8,206 nucleotides of DNA from a bacterium (lineage in GTDB: Bacteria > SZUA-79 > Acidulodesulfobacterales > Acidulodesulfobacteraceae). The position numbers were made by a program, and so were the translations under genes. Position 1 is the stretch's first letter, and every line of letters starts with the position of its first letter. Below, piece by piece: positions 1-6,345 of this stretch. The stretch covers positions 1 to 8,206 of the forward strand of contig JAJYJN010000046.1 of assembly GCA_021789455.1 (NCBI GenBank), given 5' to 3'. The notes under the pieces are model-generated. The model did not search any database, was not told the origin of the DNA, and saw nothing but the letters and a program-made list of their open reading frames with translations.

Positions 1-634
1 TAAAGCTGGGGTTTTTTAATATCAGCCGGACTTCGGTAAAAGTGTTTAATCCTATAGAAACTCCCTTTTCGACTATTCCTCCGTTATCAACTATGCCGGA
101 CGTTTGAAAATTTTGCGACACCGGCACATACCCGGGAAGGGGCATAACATTTTCGGACGCAACGCTGCCGCCCGTAGATATGCTTCCCTGACCTAGCGCG
201 TAAACTATCCCGTTTGGCCCTTTCAACGGGGTCATCAATAAAACTCCGCCCTGCAGGCTTTCAGCGTTTCCTATGGAACTGACCGTAACGTTAATTCTTT
301 CGCCAGGAACGGCAAACGGAGGAAGTTCGGCGGTAACCATAACGGCTGCCGTATCCCTTATTTCGTAAAGCGAAGCTTCATCGGTGTTGATACCCAATTT
401 TGACAGCATAGTAACAATGCTCTGCTGGGTAACGTTAACCCCCCACTGGTCGCCCGTCCCGTCAAGTCCGGTAACTAGTCCGTAACCGACAATCGGGTTG
501 CTCATTGCCCCGTAAATAGAGGTAATATTGCCTATGGTCGCAGCGGAAGAAAAATCCGACGGCAACAACGCCGTCCCCGTAATGAACAAACTTAATAAAA
601 ACATTAACGCCGTTAAAATTATTTTTTTCTTCAT
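1..634 (-). CDS. flgI: Flagellar P-ring protein FlgI (N-terminal 211 residues, cut by window edge)
   Basis: FlgI forms the periplasmic P-ring around the flagellar rod, in the peptidoglycan layer. The reading frame starts at ATG 634-632 and stays open for 211 codons to the left edge, so the C-terminal part lies outside the window. Seen in the translation: a basic and hydrophobic signal peptide (MKKKIILTALMFLLS..., probable cleavage near residues 31-32), then the family's N-terminal signature IVGYGLVTGLDGTGD (residues 48-62), QQSIVTMLSKLGI (70-82), AAVMVTAELPPFAVPGERI (96-114) and LLMTPLKGPNGIVYALGQG (132-150). These are typical FlgI blocks in the usual order. An AAGG sequence lies a few bases upstream of the ATG as a plausible ribosome site. 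It follows flgH by 21 nt and is probably cotranscribed with it. No internal damage is seen in the visible part. Confidence 0.96.
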   Translation of the reverse strand, partial: MKKKIILTALMFLLSLFITGTALLPSDFSSAATIGNITSIYGAMSNPIVGYGLVTGLDGTGDQWGVNVTQQSIVTMLSKLGINTDEASLYEIRDTAAVMVTAELPPFAVPGERINVTVSSIGNAESLQGGVLLMTPLKGPNGIVYALGQGSISTGGSVASENVMPLPGYVPVSQNFQTSGIVDNGGIVEKGVSIGLNTFTEVRLILKNPSF

Positions 635-655
635 TTTTTTCCTTATACCTTATAT

Positions 656-1339
656 TTAGAACGGCCAGATATCCTGCATAATCTTATAAAGCCAGTTCGG
701 GCTTTGCGAACTGTTCACGTAACCCCTGCCGTTTATCCATATTCTTTCGTCGGATATCTGACTGGATAAAATCGTATTTGCCGGAGATATGTCTATCGGT
801 CTGGCTATCCCTTTAATTAATAAATATCTGGTTTCCCCGTTAACTGAAACTTTTCTTTCGCCTTTTAATTCTACATTTCCGTTTGGAAAAACCTTAACTA
901 CCTGCGCCTGGATAACCGAAGAAATTTGCCCGCTTTCCGCTACTCCGCCTCCCCCGTTAAAACTTTCAACGTTAGAGCCGTTATAGCCGGTCGGTTTTGC
1001 AGACGAAAGTGTGCCGAAGGCGATGCTGCCTAAACCTGACGAGTTGTGTGAAAGCGCGGTCGCGGAAGAATCGTTAACCTGCGTCTGGTCGTTAACGATA
1101 ATCGTTACGGTATCGTTTAGCTTAAAAGCTACGTTATCGGAATAAAGGTTAGTTCCCGTTCCTGTTCCCGTCCACAGGGAGCCTAACACGGGCTTACCCT
1201 GGATGCCTCCGTTCTTAGCCGTCGGATTAACGTATGTCGGAGGTATCATGGACTTAGGCGGATGGACTCCGCACCCTGTTAATATAAGGGGAAGCAATAA
1301 TGCCGAAACTATTGTCAATATATTATATTTTAATTTCAT
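656..1339 (-). CDS. flgH: Flagellar L-ring lipoprotein FlgH
   Basis: FlgH is the outer-membrane lipoprotein that forms the L-ring bushing of the flagellum. I chose the ATG at 1339-1337 because it gives a standard lipoprotein signal: MKLKYN, a hydrophobic core, then lipobox LTGC with the lipidated Cys at residue 23. An in-frame ATG 14 codons upstream (1381) would extend the n-region with a lysine-rich stretch and cannot be excluded; neither start has a convincing Shine-Dalgarno. Family features in the 227-residue product: GSLW followed by LYSDNVAFKLNDTVTIIV, a Ser/Gly/Asn-rich middle, VVKVFPNGNVELKGERKVSV, then ISDERIWINGRGYV and the C-terminal NWLYKIMQDIWPF, matching the usual FlgH ending in PF. 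Just after GSLW there is a short Gly-Thr repeat (GTGTGT). It lies between flgA and flgI in the ring operon. Length is normal for the family. Confidence 0.95.
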   Translation of the reverse strand: MKLKYNILTIVSALLLPLILTGCGVHPPKSMIPPTYVNPTAKNGGIQGKPVLGSLWTGTGTGTNLYSDNVAFKLNDTVTIIVNDQTQVNDSSATALSHNSSGLGSIAFGTLSSAKPTGYNGSNVESFNGGGGVAESGQISSVIQAQVVKVFPNGNVELKGERKVSVNGETRYLLIKGIARPIDISPANTILSSQISDERIWINGRGYVNSSQSPNWLYKIMQDIWPF

Positions 1340-1407
1340 ATTACCAGTTTTGCCTTTTTTAATGGACTTGCTTAAATCCATCCTTAGTTTTATATATGGT
1401 CCTCTTC

Positions 1408-2160
1408 CTACCTGACCGCTACTGTTTTATTTGATTTTACCATACAGTTAAGAATCTCTCCCGATGCGGCGTTTCTTACTCTTATCAGCGAGTTTAAAGC
1501 TCCGGCCTGAAGCGCTATGCCTTTTGTTTTTAAGATTAATCCGTATTTATTATAGACTATATTTACCGTATCGCCGAAATTTATTATTCTTCTCCTCTCC
1601 GTATTTGCGTTAGTTAAAGCTGAACCAGACCCGATAAAAAATTTTGCCTCTCTGCCGGCTATTTTTTTGCTTTTTAGGCAATAACCGTCGTTCAGACTAG
1701 GAATATTTTCATAAGATATTTTAACGTCCGCTGGTTTTATAATTTGGAATCTTCCTATCGATTCAGAAGCTACGGCAACCGGAGCATAAATTTCCGTTTT
1801 AAACGTAATATCGTCTATTCCTATAAGCTCACCGGTTTTTCTATCTAATATTTTAATTAACGCCGTATGATAACCCGAATACTTTAAATTATTAATTTCT
1901 ACTTTAACGGCATAAACTGTCGCATTTTTCGAAGTGATTTTAAAAGGAATATTATAGGCAAAATTTGAGAAATTAAAATATTTTTTAAATTTTAAGGGAA
2001 TTTTGTCAGTGTATGATTTTATAACCATACGTTTAAAATACGCATATTTTAAAGCGGTAAAGCCTTGCTTTTTTCCGTTTAGGGCATATCCCCGACAAAA
2101 AAAGCCCGGCAACAAAACCGATAATAAAAATATAACTGCGTATGTTGTTTTTTTAAGCAT
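1408..2160 (-). CDS. flgA: FlgA, periplasmic P-ring assembly chaperone
   Basis: FlgA is a periplasmic chaperone that helps FlgI assemble into the P-ring. The start is set at ATG 2160-2158, giving 250 residues; a TTG six codons upstream (2178) is the other option, and neither has a recognisable ribosome site. Residues 1-27 look like a Sec signal peptide (basic start, hydrophobic core, GYA before the probable cut). A poorly conserved N-terminal domain follows (about 30-120), then an SAF-like segment (about 125-185) with the phrase IIKPADVKI. The C-terminal module contains the hallmark FGDTVNIVYNKYGLILKTKG, then GIALQAGALNSLIRVRNAASG and a final beta strand. These C-terminal blocks are diagnostic for FlgA; the N-terminal half would not be recognised alone. 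The neighbours flgG upstream and flgH downstream support the call. Confidence 0.92.
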   Translation of the reverse strand: MLKKTTYAVIFLLSVLLPGFFCRGYALNGKKQGFTALKYAYFKRMVIKSYTDKIPLKFKKYFNFSNFAYNIPFKITSKNATVYAVKVEINNLKYSGYHTALIKILDRKTGELIGIDDITFKTEIYAPVAVASESIGRFQIIKPADVKISYENIPSLNDGYCLKSKKIAGREAKFFIGSGSALTNANTERRRIINFGDTVNIVYNKYGLILKTKGIALQAGALNSLIRVRNAASGEILNCMVKSNKTVAVR

Positions 2161-2203
2161 AATATAAATATAAACCAAAGTAACTCGGACGTTATTATAT
2201 AAA

Positions 2204-2989
2204 TTACGGTATTAAACCGCTCATAGTCTGCAGCATTTGGTTTGCGGCGGTAATCGCTTTAGAATCTATCGTATATGCGTTTTGTGCGGTTATCATCGAC
2301 ACCATCTGACCTACCAGATTTACGTTTGACATTTCCAAAAAACCCTGCTGAATAGTGCCCAACCCGTTTTCGTTAGGCGTACCGACCTGCGGGACTCCGG
2401 AAGCCGCGGTCTGCAAATAAAGATTATTACCTATACTGCTAAGCCCTGCGGGATTTATGAAATTAACTAGCGTTATACTTCCGACCTGCGCCGGATTAGT
2501 CTGACCTGAAATAGCCGCGGTAACAGTCCCGTTTTCAGAAATAGTAACTGAAGTTGCATTAGGCGGAATCGTTATCGGAGGAACAAGCTGATTGCCGTTT
2601 GCATCCACCAGCTGTCCCTGCGAATTAGTCTGAAAAGTTCCGTCTCTGGTATATGCCGTTTCTCCGTTTGGCATCTGTATCTGGAAAAAACCCTGCCCCG
2701 AAATTGCTAAATCTAAGGGATTTGAGGTCTGTTGAAGGTCGCCCTGCGTAAATTCCTTTTCTATAGAAGATACCTTAGTTCCCAGACCGATTTGAATACT
2801 AGTGGGAGATTGAACGTATTCCGAAGAATAGGCTCCGGGCGATTTAACCGTTTGATAAAAAAGGTCCTCAAAATTTACCCTGGATTCTTTAAACCCCGTT
2901 GTATTGGTGTTTGCCAGATTGTTGGAAATATTGTCAATCTCTATTTGCTGCCCTTCCATTCCTGTAGCCGCCGTCCATAATGCCCTCAT
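2204..2989 (-). CDS. flgG: Flagellar distal rod protein FlgG
   Basis: FlgG makes the distal rod that crosses the P- and L-rings, and is exported by the flagellar type III apparatus, so no Sec signal is expected or seen. The 261-residue product has the usual FlgG length. The N-terminus reads MRALWTAATGMEGQQ, followed by the rod/hook family signature ISNNLANTNTTGFKESRVNF (20-39). DLAISGQGFFQI and the TRDGTF block sit near residues 85-120. The C-terminus has GFLEMSNVNLVGQMVSMI and the coiled heptad region TAQNAYTIDSKAITAANQM, as in axial proteins that pack through N- and C-terminal helices. Start ATG 2989-2987 has a GGGGGA stretch about 11 nt upstream. It follows flgF by 55 nt with no obvious terminator between them, and precedes flgA. 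Confidence 0.97.
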   Translation of the reverse strand: MRALWTAATGMEGQQIEIDNISNNLANTNTTGFKESRVNFEDLFYQTVKSPGAYSSEYVQSPTSIQIGLGTKVSSIEKEFTQGDLQQTSNPLDLAISGQGFFQIQMPNGETAYTRDGTFQTNSQGQLVDANGNQLVPPITIPPNATSVTISENGTVTAAISGQTNPAQVGSITLVNFINPAGLSSIGNNLYLQTAASGVPQVGTPNENGLGTIQQGFLEMSNVNLVGQMVSMITAQNAYTIDSKAITAANQMLQTMSGLIP

Positions 2990-3044
2990 ATTTTAAAAAT
3001 TCCCCCGATAATATAATTAATGTTATTTACTGTTATTATAAATA

Positions 3045-3821
3045 TTAAACTGCCGCTCCAATTGTATTTATAGCCGTATTATTAACCTGGGAATAAGATT
3101 TTAAAACTTGAACCATATTGTTATAAGTCTCGGAAACATTAATCATCTGAACCATACCTTTTATTTCGTTGACATTTGATTCTTCGACATATCCCTGGAG
3201 CATATCTGGATTTTCGTCCTGAACAGGCGCTCCCGAGTTTTTTGTCGCCGAAAATAATGTATCTCCATATTTTGATAAATTTTCCGGATTCTTAAAATTA
3301 ACGGTCAGTATGCTGCCGGAATAGAATTCATTATTAGTCGAAGGGTCTGTAATATTTATTGCGCCTGAATCAGATATAGTAACGTTGGAACCCCTTTCAT
3401 TTAAAAAAATAGTTTTTTTGTCGGTATTTAAAACGGGAAAACCTTGCTGCGTAACAAGTTCTCCTGCCCTATTTAAAGAAAATGCACCGTTTCTTGTGTA
3501 TTTAATTCCGGATGGGGTTTGGACAACAAAATATCCGTTTCCTTTAATAGCAAGGTCAAATCTGTTGCCGGTCTTTTTCAAGGGTCCCTGCGACATATCT
3601 ACATAAGTATTTAATGTTATAGGATAAGCTTTATCGGCCAGAGGTTTATCTGCACCGGAATTTGAAGCGGAAAGTGCTTTAGGGGATAAAAATTCCGCAA
3701 AGTTATCTCCGCTGCTTTTATATCCAATAGTATTAACATTTGATATATTGTTAGTAATAACGGATAACCGCCTTTCTTCCGCCAATATACCGCTTAGCGC
3801 TATGTAAGAACCTCCGTTCAT
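3045..3821 (-). CDS. flgF: Flagellar proximal rod protein FlgF
   Basis: FlgF is a proximal rod subunit, paralogous to the downstream FlgG and exported by the flagellar type III system. The 258-residue product begins MNGGSYIALSGILAEERRL and has the axial-protein signature ITNNISNVNTIGYKSSGDNF (22-41). FDLAIKGNGYFVVQTPSG and YTRNGAFSLNRAGEL occur in the middle, and the C-terminus is QGYVEESNVNEIKGMVQMI followed by a helical tail. I call it FlgF rather than a second FlgG from its divergent N-terminus and its position before a canonical flgG. The start ATG 3821-3819 is strongly supported by GGAG at 3829-3826. It is the first gene of the minus-strand ring and rod operon; a sigma-54 promoter lies about 70 nt upstream of the ATG. 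Confidence 0.94.
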   Translation of the reverse strand: MNGGSYIALSGILAEERRLSVITNNISNVNTIGYKSSGDNFAEFLSPKALSASNSGADKPLADKAYPITLNTYVDMSQGPLKKTGNRFDLAIKGNGYFVVQTPSGIKYTRNGAFSLNRAGELVTQQGFPVLNTDKKTIFLNERGSNVTISDSGAINITDPSTNNEFYSGSILTVNFKNPENLSKYGDTLFSATKNSGAPVQDENPDMLQGYVEESNVNEIKGMVQMINVSETYNNMVQVLKSYSQVNNTAINTIGAAV

Positions 3822-3825
3822 CTTT

Positions 3826-3829
3826 CTCC
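3826..3829 (-). promoter_or_regulatory. Shine-Dalgarno of flgF
   Basis: GGAG lies four bases before the flgF ATG (context ACGGAGAAAG then ATG). It is one of the few clear ribosome sites in the window and fixes the start of flgF. Confidence 0.8.
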
Positions 3830-3887
3830 GTAAGATTTATTTTATATGTTTTGTATTATATTAACCGTTATTGAATATATATTTTTA

Positions 3888-3903
3888 AGCAATAAATATG
3901 CCA
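3888..3903 (-). promoter_or_regulatory. Sigma-54 (RpoN) -24/-12 promoter for the flgFGAHI operon
   Basis: On the minus strand the sequence reads TGGCAT-ATTTA-TTGCT. The sigma-54 consensus is TGGCAC-N5-TTGCW, so this matches at every consensus position except the last base of the -24 block, and the GG and GC doublets have the required 10-nt separation. It points towards flgF; transcription would start near position 3877, giving an untranslated leader of about 56 nt. Sigma-54 control of rod, ring and hook genes is well known in several diderm groups (for example Vibrio, Campylobacter and Caulobacter). Such promoters need an enhancer-binding activator; none is encoded in this window. Confidence 0.85.
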
Positions 3904-3910
3904 AAAAAAT

Positions 3911-3925
3911 AGGAAAAAATTTCCT
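3911..3925. repeat. Short dyad (AGGAAA-AAA-TTTCCT) between the divergent promoters
   Basis: A perfect 6-bp inverted repeat with a 3-nt centre lies 8 bp upstream of the sigma-54 -24 element and about 26 bp before the sigma-70 -35 box. It sits in an A/T-tract-rich stretch likely to be bent. It could be an operator shared by both promoters or simply chance in AT-rich DNA. Read on the minus strand it is followed by a T run, but the stem has only two G-C pairs and no gene runs into it from upstream on that strand, so a terminator is unlikely. Confidence 0.3.
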
Positions 3926-3950
3926 GTTAAATTGTAAAAATAAAAAATTG

Positions 3951-3979
3951 TTGATATCGGCGGGGAAATTAAATACAAT
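3951..3979 (+). promoter_or_regulatory. Sigma-70-type promoter for the DsrE-like/PilZ gene pair
   Basis: TTGATA (3951-3956) and TACAAT (3974-3979) are separated by exactly 17 nt, each differing from the consensus at one base. Transcription would begin near 3986, about 44 nt before the ATG at 4030. The surrounding DNA is very AT-rich, so chance matches to a -10 box are common, but the paired elements with ideal spacing in front of a plus-strand gene make this a good candidate. It implies housekeeping expression, in contrast to the divergent sigma-54 promoter. Confidence 0.65.
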
Positions 3980-4029
3980 ATTATAAATATAATCTGCAAG
4001 ATATAAGATTTTTAAAGCAAAATTTAGCT

Positions 4030-4353
4030 ATGGATAAAAAACTTGCTATTATTATCGCTTCGGATAAATATTTAAATCATATTTCGGGGTTAATTTGCGC
4101 ATCGGCGAAAAAAAAAGATATCGCCTTATCTATTTTTATTACGGACAAAGGTGTTTTTTTAACGGAAAATAAAGAATTTATTTCCCTTATTAAAAAATAT
4201 GCCGCTAATATCGACAAAGTTTCCGTCTGCGAATATTCCTGCACGGTTAACAAAATAGCTTCGAGGATTGAAGGATTTAATTACGCCTCTCAATTTGAAA
4301 ACGCAAAAATGATAAACGGACTGGAAGAAAAAGACAGGGCCCTATTATTTTAA
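4030..4353 (+). CDS. DsrE-like small cysteine protein, 107 aa
   Basis: Probable member of the DsrE/DsrF-like superfamily, small cytoplasmic alpha/beta proteins that include sulfur-relay and persulfide-handling proteins as well as many of unknown role. Seen: an opening beta strand KLAIIIASD, helix NHISGLICASAKKKDI, strand ALSIFITDKGVFL (32-44, a typical DsrE-like block), then strand and cysteine loop VSVCEYSC (64-71) and the ending KDRALLF. Cysteines are at 23, 67 and 71; C67 and C71 form CxxxC in the loop where DsrE-like proteins often carry their reactive cysteine. There is no signal peptide or membrane segment. No Shine-Dalgarno is evident before the ATG. The gene is followed after 19 nt by the PilZ gene and is probably cotranscribed with it. 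The fold assignment is inferred from motif pattern; the biochemical role is unknown. Confidence 0.75.
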   Translation: MDKKLAIIIASDKYLNHISGLICASAKKKDIALSIFITDKGVFLTENKEFISLIKKYAANIDKVSVCEYSCTVNKIASRIEGFNYASQFENAKMINGLEEKDRALLF

Positions 4354-4365
4354 ACGATAAATTAC

Positions 4366-4369
4366 GGAG
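4366..4369 (+). promoter_or_regulatory. Shine-Dalgarno of the PilZ gene
   Basis: GGAG (context ACGGAGATT then ATG) lies three bases before the ATG at 4373. The spacing is short but the match is good, and it supports that start. Confidence 0.6.
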
Positions 4370-4372
4370 ATT

Positions 4373-5092
4373 ATGTTCGATATTAAAAAACTCAAAGAAA
4401 ATCCTGATATAAACGTATATTCCAAAAAGCAGGAAATTAACGCAATCCTTAGAGGTTTTACCAACCAGAAAAAGCCTCTTATTATTTATCCGGTTCCTTT
4501 TAACGATGAATACACGACGAATATTATAAGGGTAAACGACGACTCTATAACCATCGACTCCATGGTTCCAAAATCCGGAAATCTAAAGCTTATAGAATCG
4601 TCGTACCTTAAAATTACTTTTAAATTTAGCAATAACGAACATTTTTTTCTTTCAAAATTATATAATTACGAAAAAGATAAAGAATATTTTGTCTTTGACA
4701 TTTACAAACCCATAGAAATATTATCGCTGGAAAAAAGAAAATTTTTCAGGATAGAACCTTCATTGAACGAGCCGGTAAATATCTCCTTTTTCTTAAATAA
4801 TAAATATTTCGAAACAAAGCTTTTCGACCTCTCTGGAGAGGGTTTTTCTTTTTTATTGGATTTTCCGGTCGAAAAACACACCGTACTAGAAGGCGTAAAG
4901 ATTAAATTTCCGGGCGGACTGCCGGAAATAACAGTGAGGTTGGAAATCAGGTCGGTCGCGCGACTGGACAACCTTAAATATAAAGTGGGCGCTCAGGCTA
5001 TAAATATAAAACCTGCCGAACAGGATATTTTATTTAGGTATATATTCAAAAGACAGCGTGAAATAGTCGCTGCTATGAAGGGGATTGCTTAG
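4373..5092 (+). CDS. PilZ-domain protein, YcgR-like c-di-GMP effector
   Basis: Predicted cytoplasmic c-di-GMP-binding protein, 239 residues. The C-terminal PilZ domain (about 118-230) has both binding motifs: RxxxR as R122-KFF-R126 in EKRKFFRIEP, and DxSxxG as D152-LS-GE-G157 in FDLSGEGFSF. All key residues are intact, so binding is expected. Residues 1-115 form a beta-rich N-terminal domain resembling the PilZN/YcgR-N module. This two-domain layout is that of YcgR, which slows flagellar rotation when c-di-GMP is high; DgrA-type and other PilZ proteins are alternatives. Its position between flagellar operons favours a motility role, but that is inference. It follows the DsrE-like gene by 19 nt. 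Its 3' end overlaps the convergent FlhB-C-like gene by 20 nt, and no terminator is visible there. Confidence 0.93.
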   Translation: MFDIKKLKENPDINVYSKKQEINAILRGFTNQKKPLIIYPVPFNDEYTTNIIRVNDDSITIDSMVPKSGNLKLIESSYLKITFKFSNNEHFFLSKLYNYEKDKEYFVFDIYKPIEILSLEKRKFFRIEPSLNEPVNISFFLNNKYFETKLFDLSGEGFSFLLDFPVEKHTVLEGVKIKFPGGLPEITVRLEIRSVARLDNLKYKVGAQAINIKPAEQDILFRYIFKRQREIVAAMKGIA

Positions 5093-5363
5093 ACGCTTTC
5101 TCGTTTAATTTGTGCAGGAACGCAAAAATATTCGCTATCGCCTTGTAAATTTCTGTCGGGATTTCTTCATAAATATCGAGTCCGTCTAATATATCCGCCA
5201 AAACGTTATTCCTTGTTATCGGTATATTTTCTTTTTTAGCTATTTCTATAATTTTTTCGGCAAGTTCTCCCCTGCCCTTGGCTACAACAACGGGGGCGTT
5301 ATTTTTCTTGGGATCGTACCGCAGCGCGGACGCTTTAGCATATTTAGCTTTAGACTCTTTCAT
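5073..5363 (-). CDS. Stand-alone FlhB C-terminal-like protein (FlhX/YlqH type)
   Basis: This 96-residue cytoplasmic protein corresponds to the C-terminal part of FlhB, the type III export switch protein. Matching blocks in order: ASALRYDPKKNNAPVVVAKG (11-30), a helix GELAEKIIEIAKKENI, PITRNNVLADIL (48-59) and EEIPTEIYKAIANIFAFLHKL (66-86). In FlhB the equivalent segment follows the self-cleaving NPTH motif. Here the residues before ALRYDP are KAKYAKAS, so NPTH and the membrane domain are absent, and no autocleavage can occur. Known relatives are B. subtilis YlqH and H. pylori FlhX; the latter can replace the cleaved FlhB fragment. The start ATG 5363 lies inside the end of the fliK-like gene (14-nt overlap), which suggests translational coupling. 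A full-length FlhB is not in this window. Confidence 0.9.
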   Translation of the reverse strand: MKESKAKYAKASALRYDPKKNNAPVVVAKGRGELAEKIIEIAKKENIPITRNNVLADILDGLDIYEEIPTEIYKAIANIFAFLHKLNEKASKQSPS

Positions 5364-6345
5364 TTATTATGTTACCCTCAGAAAATATTTCTCCGTCCAC
5401 AGAGAATATTCCGGTTTCTTTGCCGGTTTTAAAGTCTTTACCCGCGGCAGAATTAAAAGACAAGTCCTTAAGCGTTATCCCATCTTCGGACAGCATTTCC
5501 TTAAAAGTTCCAATGTTTTTATTTATGAGTTCTCTTGCCCCGTCTGAACATTCCTGAAATTTAACGCTAAGGGAATTACCAGAATAATATGAAAAAAGCT
5601 TAATGTGCCCTAAAGCATTAAAATCTGTTTCAAGCATCAGCATATATTTTTTTGTAAGAGCGCCTGTCTTATTTTTTTTATCGGGAGCGTCTTTCATTAT
5701 AGCGTAGTTGCTATTGGCGGTTAAAATTACCGAGCCTAAACCGATAGAAGAGCCAAAATTAATATGGATAAACAAAAAATTGCCTTTAACCGAAGCCGTT
5801 ACGGTTTGGACTGAAGTATTTAAACCAGACGTTAAAAGAGATTTAAACGCAGAACCGATATTACTTTCCAGATTTTCTGAAAAGACTTTATTGTATAAAT
5901 CCAGAGCTTTTTGAATATTAATATTGTCGGCGGAATCCCCAACTACTTTAAATATTACTTCTAAACCGCTCCCGCCGCCGCTCCCTAGGGCAGATTCGTT
6001 TGCCGCGTTACTCATGGTACTGCTTCTGGCAGCGTTTTCAAGCTTTAGCCTGATCGGTATATCGAAATTATCATTGAACGCTTTGCCTAAAGCAAATTCA
6101 TTGTAAAGTTCCTGCGGAATTGCCGCCGTAAGAAGTTTGCCGTTAATATTTAATATGCCGCTTAAAGAACCGTCCGCGCCAGCCGAAACGTCTATCAGAC
6201 TTGCTTCTGTTATACTGCCCTGTTTTAATATGTTTAATAGCGAAGAAGTTATTTTTTCCTTAATTATTAAGGAAATATCTGAAGCGGCGATATTTTGGGC
6301 GCTTAAATTTCCCGCCGGAACTGCCTGTTCAACCATAAAATTCAC
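5350..6345 (-). CDS. FliK-like flagellar hook-length control protein
   Basis: FliK measures hook length and signals FlhB to switch export from hook to filament subunits. The 331-residue product has a conserved-looking C-terminal domain (about 233-300): KYMLMLETDFNALGHIKL, then NSLSVKFQECSDGARELI and FKEMLSEDGITLKDLSF, matching the FliK C-terminal pattern of an LG strand, a short-strand repeat and a helix with L..dGi.l. The N-terminal part has a beta-rich segment (about 49-104) and a Ser/Gly/Ala-rich linker (107-127), as is usual for fast-evolving FliK N-termini. It starts at GTG 6345, whose GTGA overlaps the TGA of the preceding gene; an ATG three codons later (6336) is possible and neither has a clear ribosome site. 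The downstream overlap with the FlhB-C-like gene, its likely partner, supports the call. Sequence identity to known FliK is probably low. Confidence 0.75.
   Translation of the reverse strand: MNFMVEQAVPAGNLSAQNIAASDISLIIKEKITSSLLNILKQGSITEASLIDVSAGADGSLSGILNINGKLLTAAIPQELYNEFALGKAFNDNFDIPIRLKLENAARSSTMSNAANESALGSGGGSGLEVIFKVVGDSADNINIQKALDLYNKVFSENLESNIGSAFKSLLTSGLNTSVQTVTASVKGNFLFIHINFGSSIGLGSVILTANSNYAIMKDAPDKKNKTGALTKKYMLMLETDFNALGHIKLFSYYSGNSLSVKFQECSDGARELINKNIGTFKEMLSEDGITLKDLSFNSAAGKDFKTGKETGIFSVDGEIFSEGNIINERV

Noticed and set aside
1147..1178. Short tandem-like Gly-Thr coding repeat in flgH as a phase-variable tract.
   Set aside because: The repeat units are imperfect 6-mers that keep the frame when gained or lost, and there are only about three copies; no sign of switching.
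2990..3044. AT-rich 55-nt gap between flgF and flgG with a TATTTA/TAAATA pairing, considered as terminator or promoter.
   Set aside because: The pairing is all A/T and weak, there is no T run and no paired -35/-10 or -24/-12 elements; it looks like a plain intra-operon spacer.
3911..3934. Dyad plus T run on the minus strand as an intrinsic terminator.
   Set aside because: The stem has only two G-C pairs, and no minus-strand gene reads into it from upstream.
5073..5363. Flagellar flhX-like gene as a broken remnant of a full flhB.
   Set aside because: It has its own start overlapping the upstream gene, intact conserved blocks and a length typical of stand-alone relatives; no transmembrane-domain remnants are seen upstream.
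5278..5547. Open plus-strand frames across the flhX, fliK-like and flgG regions as extra genes.
   Set aside because: They lie fully opposite well-supported genes, have no recognisable motifs and no ribosome sites; they are shadows of the minus-strand coding.
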